Source of the DNA: Mytilus trossulus | Lineage: Eukaryota; Mollusca; Bivalvia; Mytilida; Mytilidae | Assembly: GCF_036588685.1 (NCBI RefSeq) | Contig: NC_086374.1 | Coordinates: 71,298,457 to 71,362,456, forward strand | Reading direction: 5' to 3' | Length of the DNA stretch: 64,000 nt | In this document: positions 44,308-54,160 of the stretch, one piece after another | Numbering within the stretch: the stretch's first letter is position 1 | Layout: every line of letters begins with the position of its first letter | Translations under genes and position numbers: made by a program | Notes under the pieces: model-generated | Seen by the model: only the letters and a program-made list of their open reading frames with translations | What the model was told of the DNA's origin: nothing | Database searches by the model: none

Positions 44308-47300
44308 ATGAAACTAAGAAACGGAAAAATACTAAATACTAAACTTGTTCAAAGGGTATCTACACGTCTCAATTTTCAAAATCGGTTATCTAAAAATACT
44401 ACCATCGCTAACATTTTTAACAATAAAAATCGTGGTTACCCTTCTATCGATAAGTGTCATGCCAAAAAATGACTTACATGTCCCCGTCTTTCCACCAACA
44501 ATACGGTAAGGTCCACGTTTAATGGTCGCACATTTTCTTTAAATTTTGAAACTGATATTACTTGAAAAACAAACAGTATTATTTATTTACTCACATGAAA
44601 CAAACCGGGATGTGGTATTCAGTACGTAGGAGAAACTGTAAGATATTTATCAAAACGCACTCAAGAACATCTGTATCGTTTTAAAAGACCTAATAAATTC
44701 AAAAGTATCATTTACCAACACCTTAAGAAGCACAACCATCCTTTTAAATATTTAGCAGTTCAACCTTTAGAAGTAGTAAATAAGCAGCCTGGTGAATCGC
44801 ATTCAAAGTTTGTACGATCACGGAAAATAATTGAATTAAATTGGATTAAAAAATTACAGACAGTTTACCCTCTCGGTCTAAATGATAATATCATGGGAAT
44901 TGGTAATATATCTAGAACCAATTCCGTTAACATTTTGGATATTGTTTCTAAAACTGTTCGTAAAAACCGTTCTCACGGTTGTAGAACAAATCGCAATCAA
45001 AGAAAATTTCGGGCCAATCATACCAATATTTCGGACCTTATTTCTATTTCAAAAAACAACGGCAGACATTATCTGTTAACAAAACTCTGTTCGTTACCGG
45101 TTAATAAGTTAAATAAAATTTTGGAGGATTGCAACACAATTTCATATAGCAGTCCTAAGTATGAAATTGTTCAAATTATTATGGCATATTGTTATTCTAA
45201 ATTATTTCCCAAAATTGATCGCCCTGAAGATCATAAAAAACATTTTATTAAAATTAAGTATGTCAACAAAGGCTTTGATTTTGTAAATATTGCCGGTATA
45301 TTTAACGACCATTCTGTTAAAGAACAAATTCCTGGATATTTTGACAATACTGAGCTACCTCTTATTTGTTATATTTACAAGAAATCTACCCGGAAATTTG
45401 TGTTTAATTATAGTCAATTGTGTAAAGATGTTAATATCAGTGAAAATACACCTACTTCATGTAATTGCAGTAATTCCGAATATATTTATGGACCCATTTC
45501 CCATGTTATAACAGGAGATCTTAACATCGTTCAAGACCGAGAGTTAAAATCATTTCTCAGTAAAGGACCTAAATATCGTCCCCCGTCAATTATTAATTGG
45601 AATGAGTGTCGTAATATCATCCACGACTCACTCCTTACTTACTGTATGAAATGGATAAAACGGGAAAAAGCTGACAAAAAATCTTTGGACTCTTTTTTTA
45701 ATTCAGTAATGAAGATAGTTGATATACGTATTCAACATTTTAAAGAACATTTTACTATTAACAATAACCACAATAAACCTATTTCTCGTATCAAACATAA
45801 ACTAAAAGAACTAGCCAAGGAATTTGTTTTTGTCCCGGCCGATAAAGCTGCTAATAATATTATTATTGTTTGACGTAAATTTTACATCGAGGTTCTGAAA
45901 AAGGAAATCACCAATTCACCAACATTCCAACTGACTCCATTTTCAGAAAACGAAATCTGTAACAAACATAAACTTTTAGCCACCGCTTTACAAGCAGAGC
46001 CAAATACAATGAAAGTTCCAACTATGTATTGGCTTCCGAAGCTACACAAAACCCCTTACAAATATAGATTTATTTCGTCTTCAAGCCATTGTTCAACTAC
46101 TAAATTGTCTATTATTCTTACCAGCACACTTGGTACAATTAAAAACCTTATAATAAATTGTTCAAATAAGGCCTTCGAAAATAGTGGAATAAATTACTTT
46201 TGGAGTGTCAAGAACTCGTTGGAAGTACTTGATAAATTGCATGCTTATATTGGTGATTTTGAATCTGTTCAAAGTTTTGATTTTTCTACCCTGTATACCA
46301 CATTGCCTCACATTCTCATTAAGAAAAAATTCACACATCTAATTAAATGGGCATTCAAAAAATCAGAATGTGAATATATATGTTCAAACTCTTTTAGGTC
46401 ATTTTTTAGTAGCAATAAACAAAAAAACTATGTTAATTGGACATGCTTTGATACTATATATGCCCTTGAATTTTTACTAGATAACATTTTTGTTCGCTTT
46501 GGGGATTCCGTATATCGTCAGATTATCGGAATTCCAATGGGGACTAACTGTGCACCACTTATTGCGGACCTCTTTTTGTATTGTTACGAGTTACAATTTA
46601 TGACAAAAATAAGCAAAGACCCATCAAAACAACATCTGATAAACAAATTTAATAATACTTTTAGATATTTGGATGATATTTTGGCTCTCAATAATGACGA
46701 CTTCAGTATGTATATTAATGAAATTTATCCTGGTGAACTCACTTTAAATAAAGCTAATACTAACAATGACCACTGCCCTTTCCTCGATCTTGATATCTAT
46801 ATCACTAACGGAAAGCTGAATACTAAAATTTATGATAAAAGGGATGATTTTTCATTTCCTATCGTTAATTATCCGTTTTTAGATGGTGACGTTCCCTTGT
46901 CACCATCTTACGGTGTTTATATATCTCAACTTGTACGATTCGCTCGTGTATGTAACAATGTTTTAGATTTTAACGAGAGAAATTTATGTATTACTGAAAA
47001 ATTATTACACCAGGGTTTTCGATATCACAAACTAGTCAAAACATTTACTAAATTTTATCATCGGTATAAAGACATCATTCGTAAATATAGCTCAACATGC
47101 AGACTTTTTATACGTTCAGGTATTTCACATCCAATTTTTTATGGAAATATTCTTTATAAAGCACAAAGGTGTCAGTATTCACCTCATAAACTTACAAAAC
47201 CTTTGAATAGACTTATTAAGAAGGGATATAATTACGATACTGTTGTCAAGTCATTAAAGATTGCATATTTTGGCGTTAATATTGAGTCACTGATAAGGTC

Positions 47301-47316
47301 TTTGCGTCGGAACTAA
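44308..47316 (+). CDS. Selenocysteine-containing GIY-YIG endonuclease-reverse transcriptase (Naiad PLE)
   Basis: The frame from the first ATG after an upstream TAA gives 1002 residues if four TGA codons (44470, 44563, 44596, 45871; residues 55, 86, 97, 522) are read through. The N-terminal zinc-finger-like part has CHAKK-U-LTCP. The GIY-YIG nuclease follows with IIYLLT-U-NKPGC and QYVGET (about 90-109). A CxC linker (C385-N-C387) comes next, then RT with FDFSTLYTT (657-665), GIPMGTN (741-747) and catalytic YLDD (787-790). The first three TGAs sit where related elements have Cys in zinc-binding or nuclease motifs; residue 522 is also probably a Cys position. No other stop or frameshift interrupts it, and a SECIS follows. 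The Val after GET (Gly in copy 1) may weaken the nuclease. Recoding is inference. Confidence 0.88.
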
Positions 47317-47367
47317 ACACATTTATTCTAAAAACAGTTGTTGGCATGACACGGGTTATGTTCTTCT

Positions 47368-47435
47368 CATATATGTTATGATGGTATGATACTAAACCCC
47401 TTACGGGAAGGATTGTGCCTGATGTTCATATGATG
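47368..47435 (+). promoter_or_regulatory. SECIS element (selenocysteine insertion), Naiad copy 2
   Basis: The non-Watson-Crick quartet pairs ATGA (47378-47381) with TGAT (47420-47423). Directly above it helix II pairs 47383-47390 with 47412-47419 (8 pairs, some G-U). The apical bulge has AAA at 47394-47396, 12 bases after ATGA, as the SECIS consensus requires. A CCC/GGG mini-stem (47398-47400 with 47405-47407) makes it form 2. Helix I pairs about 47368-47376 with 47427-47435. It lies 60 bases after the stop codon, the normal place in eukaryotes. Folded by hand only. Confidence 0.8.
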
Positions 47436-47959
47436 AAATCATAATCTTTCAGTCAGTTTAATTGAAGTCTGGAGCTGGCATGTCAGTTAACTGCTAGTAG
47501 TCTGTTGTTATTTATGTATTATTGTCATTTTGTTTATTTTCTTTGGTTACATCTTCTGACATCAGACTCGGACTTCTCTTGAACTGAATTTTAATTTGCG
47601 TATTGTTATGCTTTTACTTTTCTACACTGGTTAGAGGTATAGGGGGAGGGTTGAGATCTCACAAACATGTTTAACCCCGCCGCATTTTTGCGCCTGTCCC
47701 AAGTCAGGAGCCTCTGGCCTTTGTTAGTCTTGTATTATTTAAATTTTAGTTTCTTGTGTACAATTTGGAAATTAGTATGGCGTTCATTATCACTGAACTA
47801 GTATATATTTGTTTAGGGGCCAGCTGAAGGACGCCTCCGGGTGCGGGAATTTCTCGCTACATTGAAGACCTGTTGGTGACCTTCTGCTGTTGTGTTTTTT
47901 TATTTTGGTCGGGTAGTTGTCTCTTTGACACATTCCCCATTTCCATTCTCAATTTTATT

Positions 47960-49010
47960 CATTGCTACCTTAAATTACTGAACAATAAGCATTGTTGATG
48001 TATTGTCATTACGCTGTTTTGAATGTAGTTTCTAAAGTTTCATCAACTATATTTATACTTGTTACTAGCCTAATGCTTGGTTGTCTGTATATTTGAGAAC
48101 GCATAAACTATGGTTTAAATTAGACTGTTGAATTTATGGTATAACATATAACATTCGAATACGAGATATTCTATTTTTCTGGTTAGGCTAACTTTTATAA
48201 ATGTCCACGAGACAGAATTCCAACTCCAGCTCTAAAAATCGTCGTTATTTTTTTTTTCTTTTTATGAGCATCTGGTGTGGTATTTGGGTCATATGAGGTT
48301 AATACCATCTCATCAGCCATTAGTTAATACTGTTCAACAGGTGATCGGTAGTATGCACTGAGGAAAATGAAATCTTGGTATTGTTTACAGTTTTGTATAA
48401 TTTCGGTATTTATCTTTTTGAATCGCATTTAATATACATTAGAAATAATAGGGAAACCCTTTCTGTTAATTGGTAATTTCTGCAGAAATATTAATTCTAT
48501 GATCATAGCCGTCACCAATAGATTAATCAAGTAATATTAGCATTCAATGTTAGTTGTCTGTCATTTAAGTTTGGCATTATGAAATGCGAATATTCGTCTG
48601 ATTACTTTGATATTTAAAATTCAAGAAACAATATAACAGCCGTTTTTTACAAAAATTATCATCACCGGAAGAAATGTTTTAAAGTTGGATAATTAGATAA
48701 TATAATTAAATAGATAGGGAAGTATTTGATTTTGTGAGCTGATCTGAAATTCGAAAAGCACCACAGAACATAATTTGACATTGTACATCTAATAGGTATA
48801 CTTGAAAACAGCTTTGTTTAACATATAACGGATGTTATGCAAGGCTAAATTCTCTTTATTTTAATCTGCAGAAGAGTTCATTGAATACATTTTTACTTCA
48901 TATTATATAAATATCACAGCTTTATGTTGAAACTTTTTGGCTTTGAAGATTTTTTTTTAATTTTGATTTCAAAATATACTTTAAATACAAAATAACCAAA
49001 AAAGAAAAAT
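47960..49010. other. No gene recognised
   Basis: AT-rich intergenic DNA after the Naiad tail. No repeat or frame that I can support. Confidence 0.35.
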
Positions 49011-49016
49011 GCGTAA

Positions 49017-49190
49017 GGGTTCGGCGGAACCCAGTGACTCTTGTGCAAGCTGGACAAAAAAGTGAAAAAAAATATTCAAAATTTACCTATAAATACTGTC
49101 TTTTGATTGTAAGACACTTTTGTTCAATTTTGGTAAAAATCCAGGATGGTTTATTATGAATGTAATAAATGTTTTAAAAAATTTAACAGG
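49017..49190. repeat. Truncated copy of the palindrome-headed element
   Basis: GGGTTCGGCGGAACCC heads a 170-bp stretch (CAGTGACTC, ACTGTCTTTTGATTGTAAG, AATCCAGGATGGTTTA). It matches the start and first unit of the elements at 26962 and 56367 but breaks off at about 49190. Confidence 0.65.
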
Positions 49191-50110
49191 TCGAGACCAC
49201 TACCTTATATGGAAATGCATGAATTAGCATACTTATGTCCTCGCACATGTTATTGTTTATTTACGTGTGAAGCAATTTATTTTTACCTGAGTTTTTGACC
49301 AATCCACTAAATGAATAACAATGCATGGTGGACTACTACGTGCATGTTTACTAGTCTATCAACCAAACACGCGTGTTATTTACTGTAATACAACACTTTT
49401 TTTTTGCAATGCGGGCTTAACAATTTCGGTTAGTTTTTAATTTTTTGTATCCACATTTATAGTTCGTAATATAAAGTATTCGTTCCATGCTCAGATTAAC
49501 TTAGAGTTGTTTCTAAGCGAAAAAATAAGTGTTTGAATTACCCGATATACAGCCATTAATATATTTGATGAAGACACGGAGATTTCAGAAATTCGTCCAC
49601 TAGACTGCAGCGAAACAACAGTGGAAAACACAAAGACCCACCAAACAAACTGGTTTAGAGAAAGTCGTCGATAATAGCCGGTGCTAATATTCATGAGTGC
49701 AGCAACTTTTGAATACTGGTAGCTAGTTAAAGAAAAATATATGATCCTTGAATTTTGTGTTCGTTAAAAGGCGAAAACTTACAGTTAGTCAAATATCTGA
49801 TTAGATCACTAAACTTTCTCAAAAATTGAAAACAACACATTTAATAATTTCTTGCGTCCGAAGCGCTTTTCTGGATTGACCTTCACCTTCACTCAAAGCA
49901 AAACATTTGAAATACGAAGATGTATAAGTACCGAAAACGTTGAAGAGCTTTCAACGCCGATCGCTGGTGAAAATGTTCCGCTTTGAAATGTATGTTTACA
50001 TACATTGCATTCAGTCATATTTGCTTATGTGATCTTATTGGGTAGAACTTTGACTGAGGATCCTTTAAACAAATCAACTATAAGCAGCTCTTACATCTAT
50101 TTTCTAATTA
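49191..50110. other. No gene recognised
   Basis: Ordinary AT-rich sequence with only short chance frames on both strands. Confidence 0.3.
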
Positions 50111-50858
50111 ATTAGCATATTTAAAAGTTGGATAACAGCAATCCACGTATTAAAGCAATTGAACTCCGATATTAAGGAGTCATCAAATGATGTTTGTCAT
50201 CAAACATATTTTAAGATCTTGTTTATCTGACCTTTTTTGCAGTGGACAGATTCTACCTATCTATTATAGTTCGTAAAAACAAATTGCAAAAAACAGGATT
50301 TATACAAAATTCGTCGTTTTAAGGGATTACTCCTTACGGAATCGTCTTCGTATCCATTAGCATGCTAGTGGCTCTTAACGTATTGTTTATTTACTGATTT
50401 ATAGTTTATTCTTATCTCAGACTATATAGTCTTCGAGATTCAAAAATTTGCCAGAAATAGTTATTTCGAGATAATTGAAAAAAAAATAATATTTTGTTTC
50501 AAATCTCTCGAAAACAATATTTGATATATAGAAACTTCACACCGTTAAATAGATCATCGATACAAAATCTATATAAAAAACAGGGTCCTAAATAACGATT
50601 TCTGGCAAATTTTGAATCTCGAAGACTATATAGTAAGGAGTAATCCCTTAAAACGACGAATTTTGTATAATTCCTGTTTTTTGCAATTTGTTTTGACAAA
50701 CTATAATAGATAGGTAGAATCTGTCCACTGCAAAAAAGGTCAGATAAACAAGATCTTAAAATATATTTGTTGAAAAACACCATTTGATGACTCCTTAATA
50801 TCGGAGTTCGATTGCTTTAATATGTTGATTGCTGTTATCCAACTTTTAAATATGCCAA
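50111..50858. mobile_element. Large imperfect palindrome (foldback-like element), about 750 bp
   Basis: About 225 bp at 50111-50335 recur inverted at 50632-50858, with landmarks CATATTTAAAAGTTGGATAA, ATTAAGGAGTCATCAAATGA, GGACAGATTCTACCTATCTA and AAAACGACGAATTTTGTATA. An inner inverted pair (50423-50463 with 50595-50634, CTATATAGTCTTCGAGATTC) continues the symmetry. There is no transposase and no clear target duplication. The minus-strand frame here is an artefact of the arm. Confidence 0.75.
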
Positions 50859-51689
50859 TGATCGTCATTTAGCAGTTCAAGGTGGCTTCCCGTTATTTCA
50901 GCAATAAGAAATTTTTGTAGATGTTGCTTTCTTTATTTACATGTAAAATTTCTATTCATCTTAAATCATTTGTGAGATCAATGGCAAAATCAGAAAAAAA
51001 TAATAAAACCTCGTCATGCAGGGCTAACTACTCCTATAAGGAGGCGTTCTATAATTGTTATTGAAAAAAGAAAGCAAAAAGATCTTCAAATTCTGATATA
51101 CAATATGAGTACCAATGAGACAAACCTCAATCTAAATAACATTTTTTTTTAAGTTAACCCTTATAGGTCAAAGTACGGCCTTCATCTCGGGGTTTGACTC
51201 ACACACAAAAGCATGTAATAAAGGGCACAGATTTTGAGGATATTTTTCAAAAACGATTTTTAATATCTATCATAGAGTCAATTAATGCATATAAATGTAG
51301 AGTCAGTTAAAGCATTCTATTTGTATGTTCTCTTTTGAGTCAACGCAGCCATATGTGTTGCGTTACTGGAATGAAATCACAAACGTTATACTAGATACCA
51401 TACGATTATTTTTTTTATGTAAACCATTATATCTAACACATCAGCTTTTTTGCAAAGCATGGTCACATCTAGAATGGTAAAAGATGGTATTGAAAATTAA
51501 CAAATAACGCCTTACAACTGTTTTGTTCTATGACTTATTTACATGTTTATAATAACTTTAGGATATATTTGTATGTTTTTGTCGAGTGTTGTTTTATTTT
51601 TTCTTCTTCCGTAACTTGTTTCAACTATAGCGGAAGAGCAGTACTTAAATAAAGAAAACAACAGTCATACTTTTTTGCATGACGTGCCG
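50859..51689. other. No gene; decayed dispersed repeat
   Basis: 51090-51240 (GAGTACCAATGAGACAA ... AAAGTACGGCCTTCATC) is a decayed copy of the mussel-type repeat at 8826. Otherwise nothing is recognised. Confidence 0.35.
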
Positions 51690-52480
51690 GATACTTATAC
51701 ATCCAGGTACATTTAAGGAATTTCTGAACAAAGGAGAGTTGTTTTGATGGCAGTTATTTTTCTTGATCTTTACATACACATTTATTTAAAGGTAAAAATC
51801 GTTTGTTATCTTTTATATTTACAAATCGATGCGTAAGCATAATGTCTTTTATTTAGGGCGAAGGCAGATCTGGTTAATTCTATACTGGGTAATATTGACA
51901 CCGTAAAATACACATATATTGGTTTATTCGATTTTATGTGCAAATCTATATATGCGAGGGTTTATTTTACATTATTATTCATATTGTTTTACAGCGTTCA
52001 AACACAATTGGGATGGACTATCCACATTGTTCATTGAGTACATAATTTAAGAAGAAACACGGAATGTAAATGTTACTTTAAACACCCGAGTATATGTATT
52101 GACCTTGTGAAAAAAGGAGGATTGCTCTGATATCATTTAGTTGTCGTGTTATGTTGACATACATATTTAAAGGTAAAAATTGCTTATTATCTTTTATGTT
52201 TGGAAATTGATGTGTACGCATGACAAATTTTATTGGTTTCAATGCATTGTTACTGCTAAGGAAACACCTTGGAATATAAATGTATTAAGTTATAAATAGA
52301 TTTTGTTTGCATACATATAACACATAAAGATGAAGTTTCTTTCATTTACATATATTTTGTATTATTATATGTAGTGATACAACATACCTATGCAGTTGGA
52401 AGTAAGCTTTCCTCGAAGGTTCATTGGGTACATTTTAAACATAAACACGGAATTATAATACATAAAACTAGAATTCAACA
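51690..52480. repeat. Diverged tandem duplication, about 400-bp units
   Basis: Unit 1 (about 51690-52090) and unit 2 (about 52090-52480) share, in order, 'AAGGAG(A/G)(G/A)TTG', ATTTAAAGGTAAAAAT, TTATCTTTTAT, a TTCATTG(A/G)GTACAT block and AACACGGAAT. The similarity is visible but eroded. Non-coding. Confidence 0.55.
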
Positions 52481-52519
52481 AAGTTATTTACTTTGGAAAT
52501 CAATGTAAATAAACTCATC

Positions 52520-52580
52520 CTAGATACCAGGATTAAATGTTTTAGCACAGACGCGCGTTTCGTCTACAAAAGACTCATAC
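52520..52580 (-). repeat. Decayed hammerhead-type repeat
   Basis: On the minus strand GTAGACGAAACGCGCGTCTG is identical to the GAAAC/cleavage side of the ribozyme at 57452-57495, but the CTGATGA box is damaged (GTATGAG). The flanking ATACCAGGATTAAA also matches the other copies. Confidence 0.55.
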
Positions 52581-52912
52581 ATTGCAACCAACATAAAAAA
52601 TATATGTTATCATTAATGACATTCTTTCATGTTGAATATGATCGTTTATTTAAATCGTCACAAAACTATATAAGGTTTATTGATCACGCTCCTGTACCGC
52701 GATGGATATTGTAATGGTCTCAATTCCTATGTCTGACCATCTGTCCAAAACACATCAAAAACCCAGAGACCGTTTGACAGAAGGTTGCATACTTGGTAGA
52801 ATCAATTGTCATCATATCTTTCAACAATATTTTATCGTAATTTTGATTGTCCATTTCGTTTAAATAAAATAATTTTTAAATGAATTCTTGTATACATAAT
52901 AAATGCAACTTC

Positions 52913-53338
52913 TCAAAACGATATCTTACGTTTGTTTGTCATCCTGTGTAGTTGACAATGTTGTATCACTATTCTTATCTTACCACTTTTACAGGAGTTA
53001 TAAACTTTGACAAATTTGGAATACACAGGTATGATGACAGCTCGTAAAAGCAACTCAGCAGACTCCCTTTGACAGAGAGCTCTCATAATTGTCAAAATTG
53101 TTTGCTGCATTGAGTGATTTACCATATTATACTGTCTTTTTAATATGATCATTTCTACAATTGTTATTGGACCTTTTCTATAATAACATTTTGTGCAGGC
53201 AACTTCCCAGAGGTCATTCAGCAAAATCGTTTGCCCCAATAAGTTATTGACCATATATGACGCCAAATTGGTCTGACAAACTTTTATGGGAATATTGAAA
53301 CTTACAGTAAGGTTTCTACAACACCTTCTGCTAACCAT
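52913..53338 (-). CDS. Open frame of unknown origin, 141 codons
   Basis: This is the longest minus-strand frame in the region between transposons. It is rich in Cys and basic residues (WEVACTKCYYRKGPITIVEM; LCQRESAELLLRAVIIPVYS) and I do not recognise it. No promoter, splice sites or homologous copy in the window support it. It could be a piece of a repeat or pure chance. Confidence 0.2.
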   Translation of the reverse strand: MVSRRCCRNLTVSFNIPIKVCQTNLASYMVNNLLGQTILLNDLWEVACTKCYYRKGPITIVEMIILKRQYNMVNHSMQQTILTIMRALCQRESAELLLRAVIIPVYSKFVKVYNSCKSGKIRIVIQHCQLHRMTNKRKISF

Positions 53339-53491
53339 GTGATAATTGGTTTTATAGTTTGCAATTTGTAATGAATCAAAGAGGGTGTGTTCTGATTTAT
53401 CTTATATAGATATAAATGCAGTACCCAAGTATAGCCAATGATAAAATTGAACTGCACAGGCGACTAAGACTTGTTCTTTTTATATATACAT

Positions 53492-53657
53492 TTTGGTGTC
53501 ACGATATCACAGTAGCATGGGTTCGAATCCCGGCGAGGGAGGAACCAAAAATTTGCGAAAGCAAATTTACAGATCTAACATTGTTGGGTTGATGTTTAGA
53601 CGATTAAAGCAAATTTACAGATCTAACATTGTTGTGTTGATGTTTAGACGAGTTGTA
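53492..53657 (+). mobile_element. 5'-truncated SINE with duplicated 3' segment
   Basis: It begins inside the tRNA-like part (TTGGTGTCACGATATCACAG) and includes box B (GGTTCGAATCCC). The segment AGCAAATTTACAGATCTAAC ... GTTGATGTTTAGACGA is then present twice in tandem, before a TA-rich tail. Confidence 0.78.
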
Positions 53658-53676
53658 CATTTATATATATATATAT

Positions 53677-53930
53677 GTAGTACGCCGCTAGATTAAAACT
53701 GACGTGGAAAGGTAACATATGGCCACCGAAAGCTCTTTTGTTGAGAGCCCAGGTGGTCGTGTGGTCTAGCGGGACGGCTGCAGTGCAGGCGATTTGGTGT
53801 CACGATATCACAGTAGCATGGGTTCGAATCCCGGCCAGGGAAGAACCAAAAATTTGCGAAAGCAAATTTACAGATCTAACATTGTTAGGTTGATGTTTAG
53901 ACGAGTTGTATATATATATATATATATATG
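53677..53930 (+). mobile_element. tRNA-derived SINE (best copy)
   Basis: The 5' part GTAGTACGCCGCTAGATTAA precedes box A (TGGTCTAGCGG, 53762-53772) and box B (GGTTCGAATCC, 53821-53831), spaced as in pol III promoters. The body carries the hairpin AAATTTGCGAAAGCAAATTT and ends GACGAGTTG followed by a (TA)n tail (53909-53928). The same family occurs at 20903-21134 (minus) and 53492-53657. It would be copied by LINE machinery in trans. Confidence 0.82.
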
Positions 53931-54160
53931 AGAGGCTTGCAGCTAAAAGATGGTTTCGAAATACTAAAGACTGTCTTCCCCAGGACTAGATTATCGCATC
54001 TTTTCTTGATAACATCGACAATTATGCTCAGGTTGTGTTCCATCAGTCGAAGTCCCCGTCCCGGCCTCTCGATTTACTGTCATCGTTCATAAAAAAATAA
54101 TAGCCTATAGCTCTTTTTAAATTCAATATGACATACTTATAAATATTATTACAGATAAGA

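Larger units (their letters stand above)
44092..47959 (+). mobile_element. Naiad-type Penelope-like element, copy 2 (near full length)
   Basis: One long frame with N-terminal endonuclease and C-terminal RT, a SECIS hairpin, and a 0.6-kb 3' tail ending CATTCTCAATTTTATT. An N-terminal GIY-YIG with a CxC linker is the reported arrangement of the Naiad group of Penelope-like elements, some of which in clams and spiders encode selenoproteins. The tail is a sequence I know as extremely common in mussels, and inverted fragments of it occur at 21545, 58240 and 62422. The element lies directly downstream of copy 1 in the same orientation. Confidence 0.9.

Noticed and set aside
44126-44311. 61-codon frame before the Naiad ORF (also 35186-35371)
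   Set aside because: Different frame from the main ORF, rich in Leu/Ile/Phe from AT-rich DNA and without a motif; more likely 5' UTR, though a small upstream ORF cannot be excluded.
45290-45511. Second-frame ORF inside the Naiad (also 41274-41495)
   Set aside because: Out-of-frame shadow of the real coding sequence, identical in both copies only because the copies are identical.
44308-45873. The TGA codons in the Naiad frame as ordinary pseudogene stops
   Set aside because: Four breaks are all TGA, at least three at expected Cys positions, all shared by two copies, with a SECIS downstream. Random decay would also give TAA, TAG and frameshifts.
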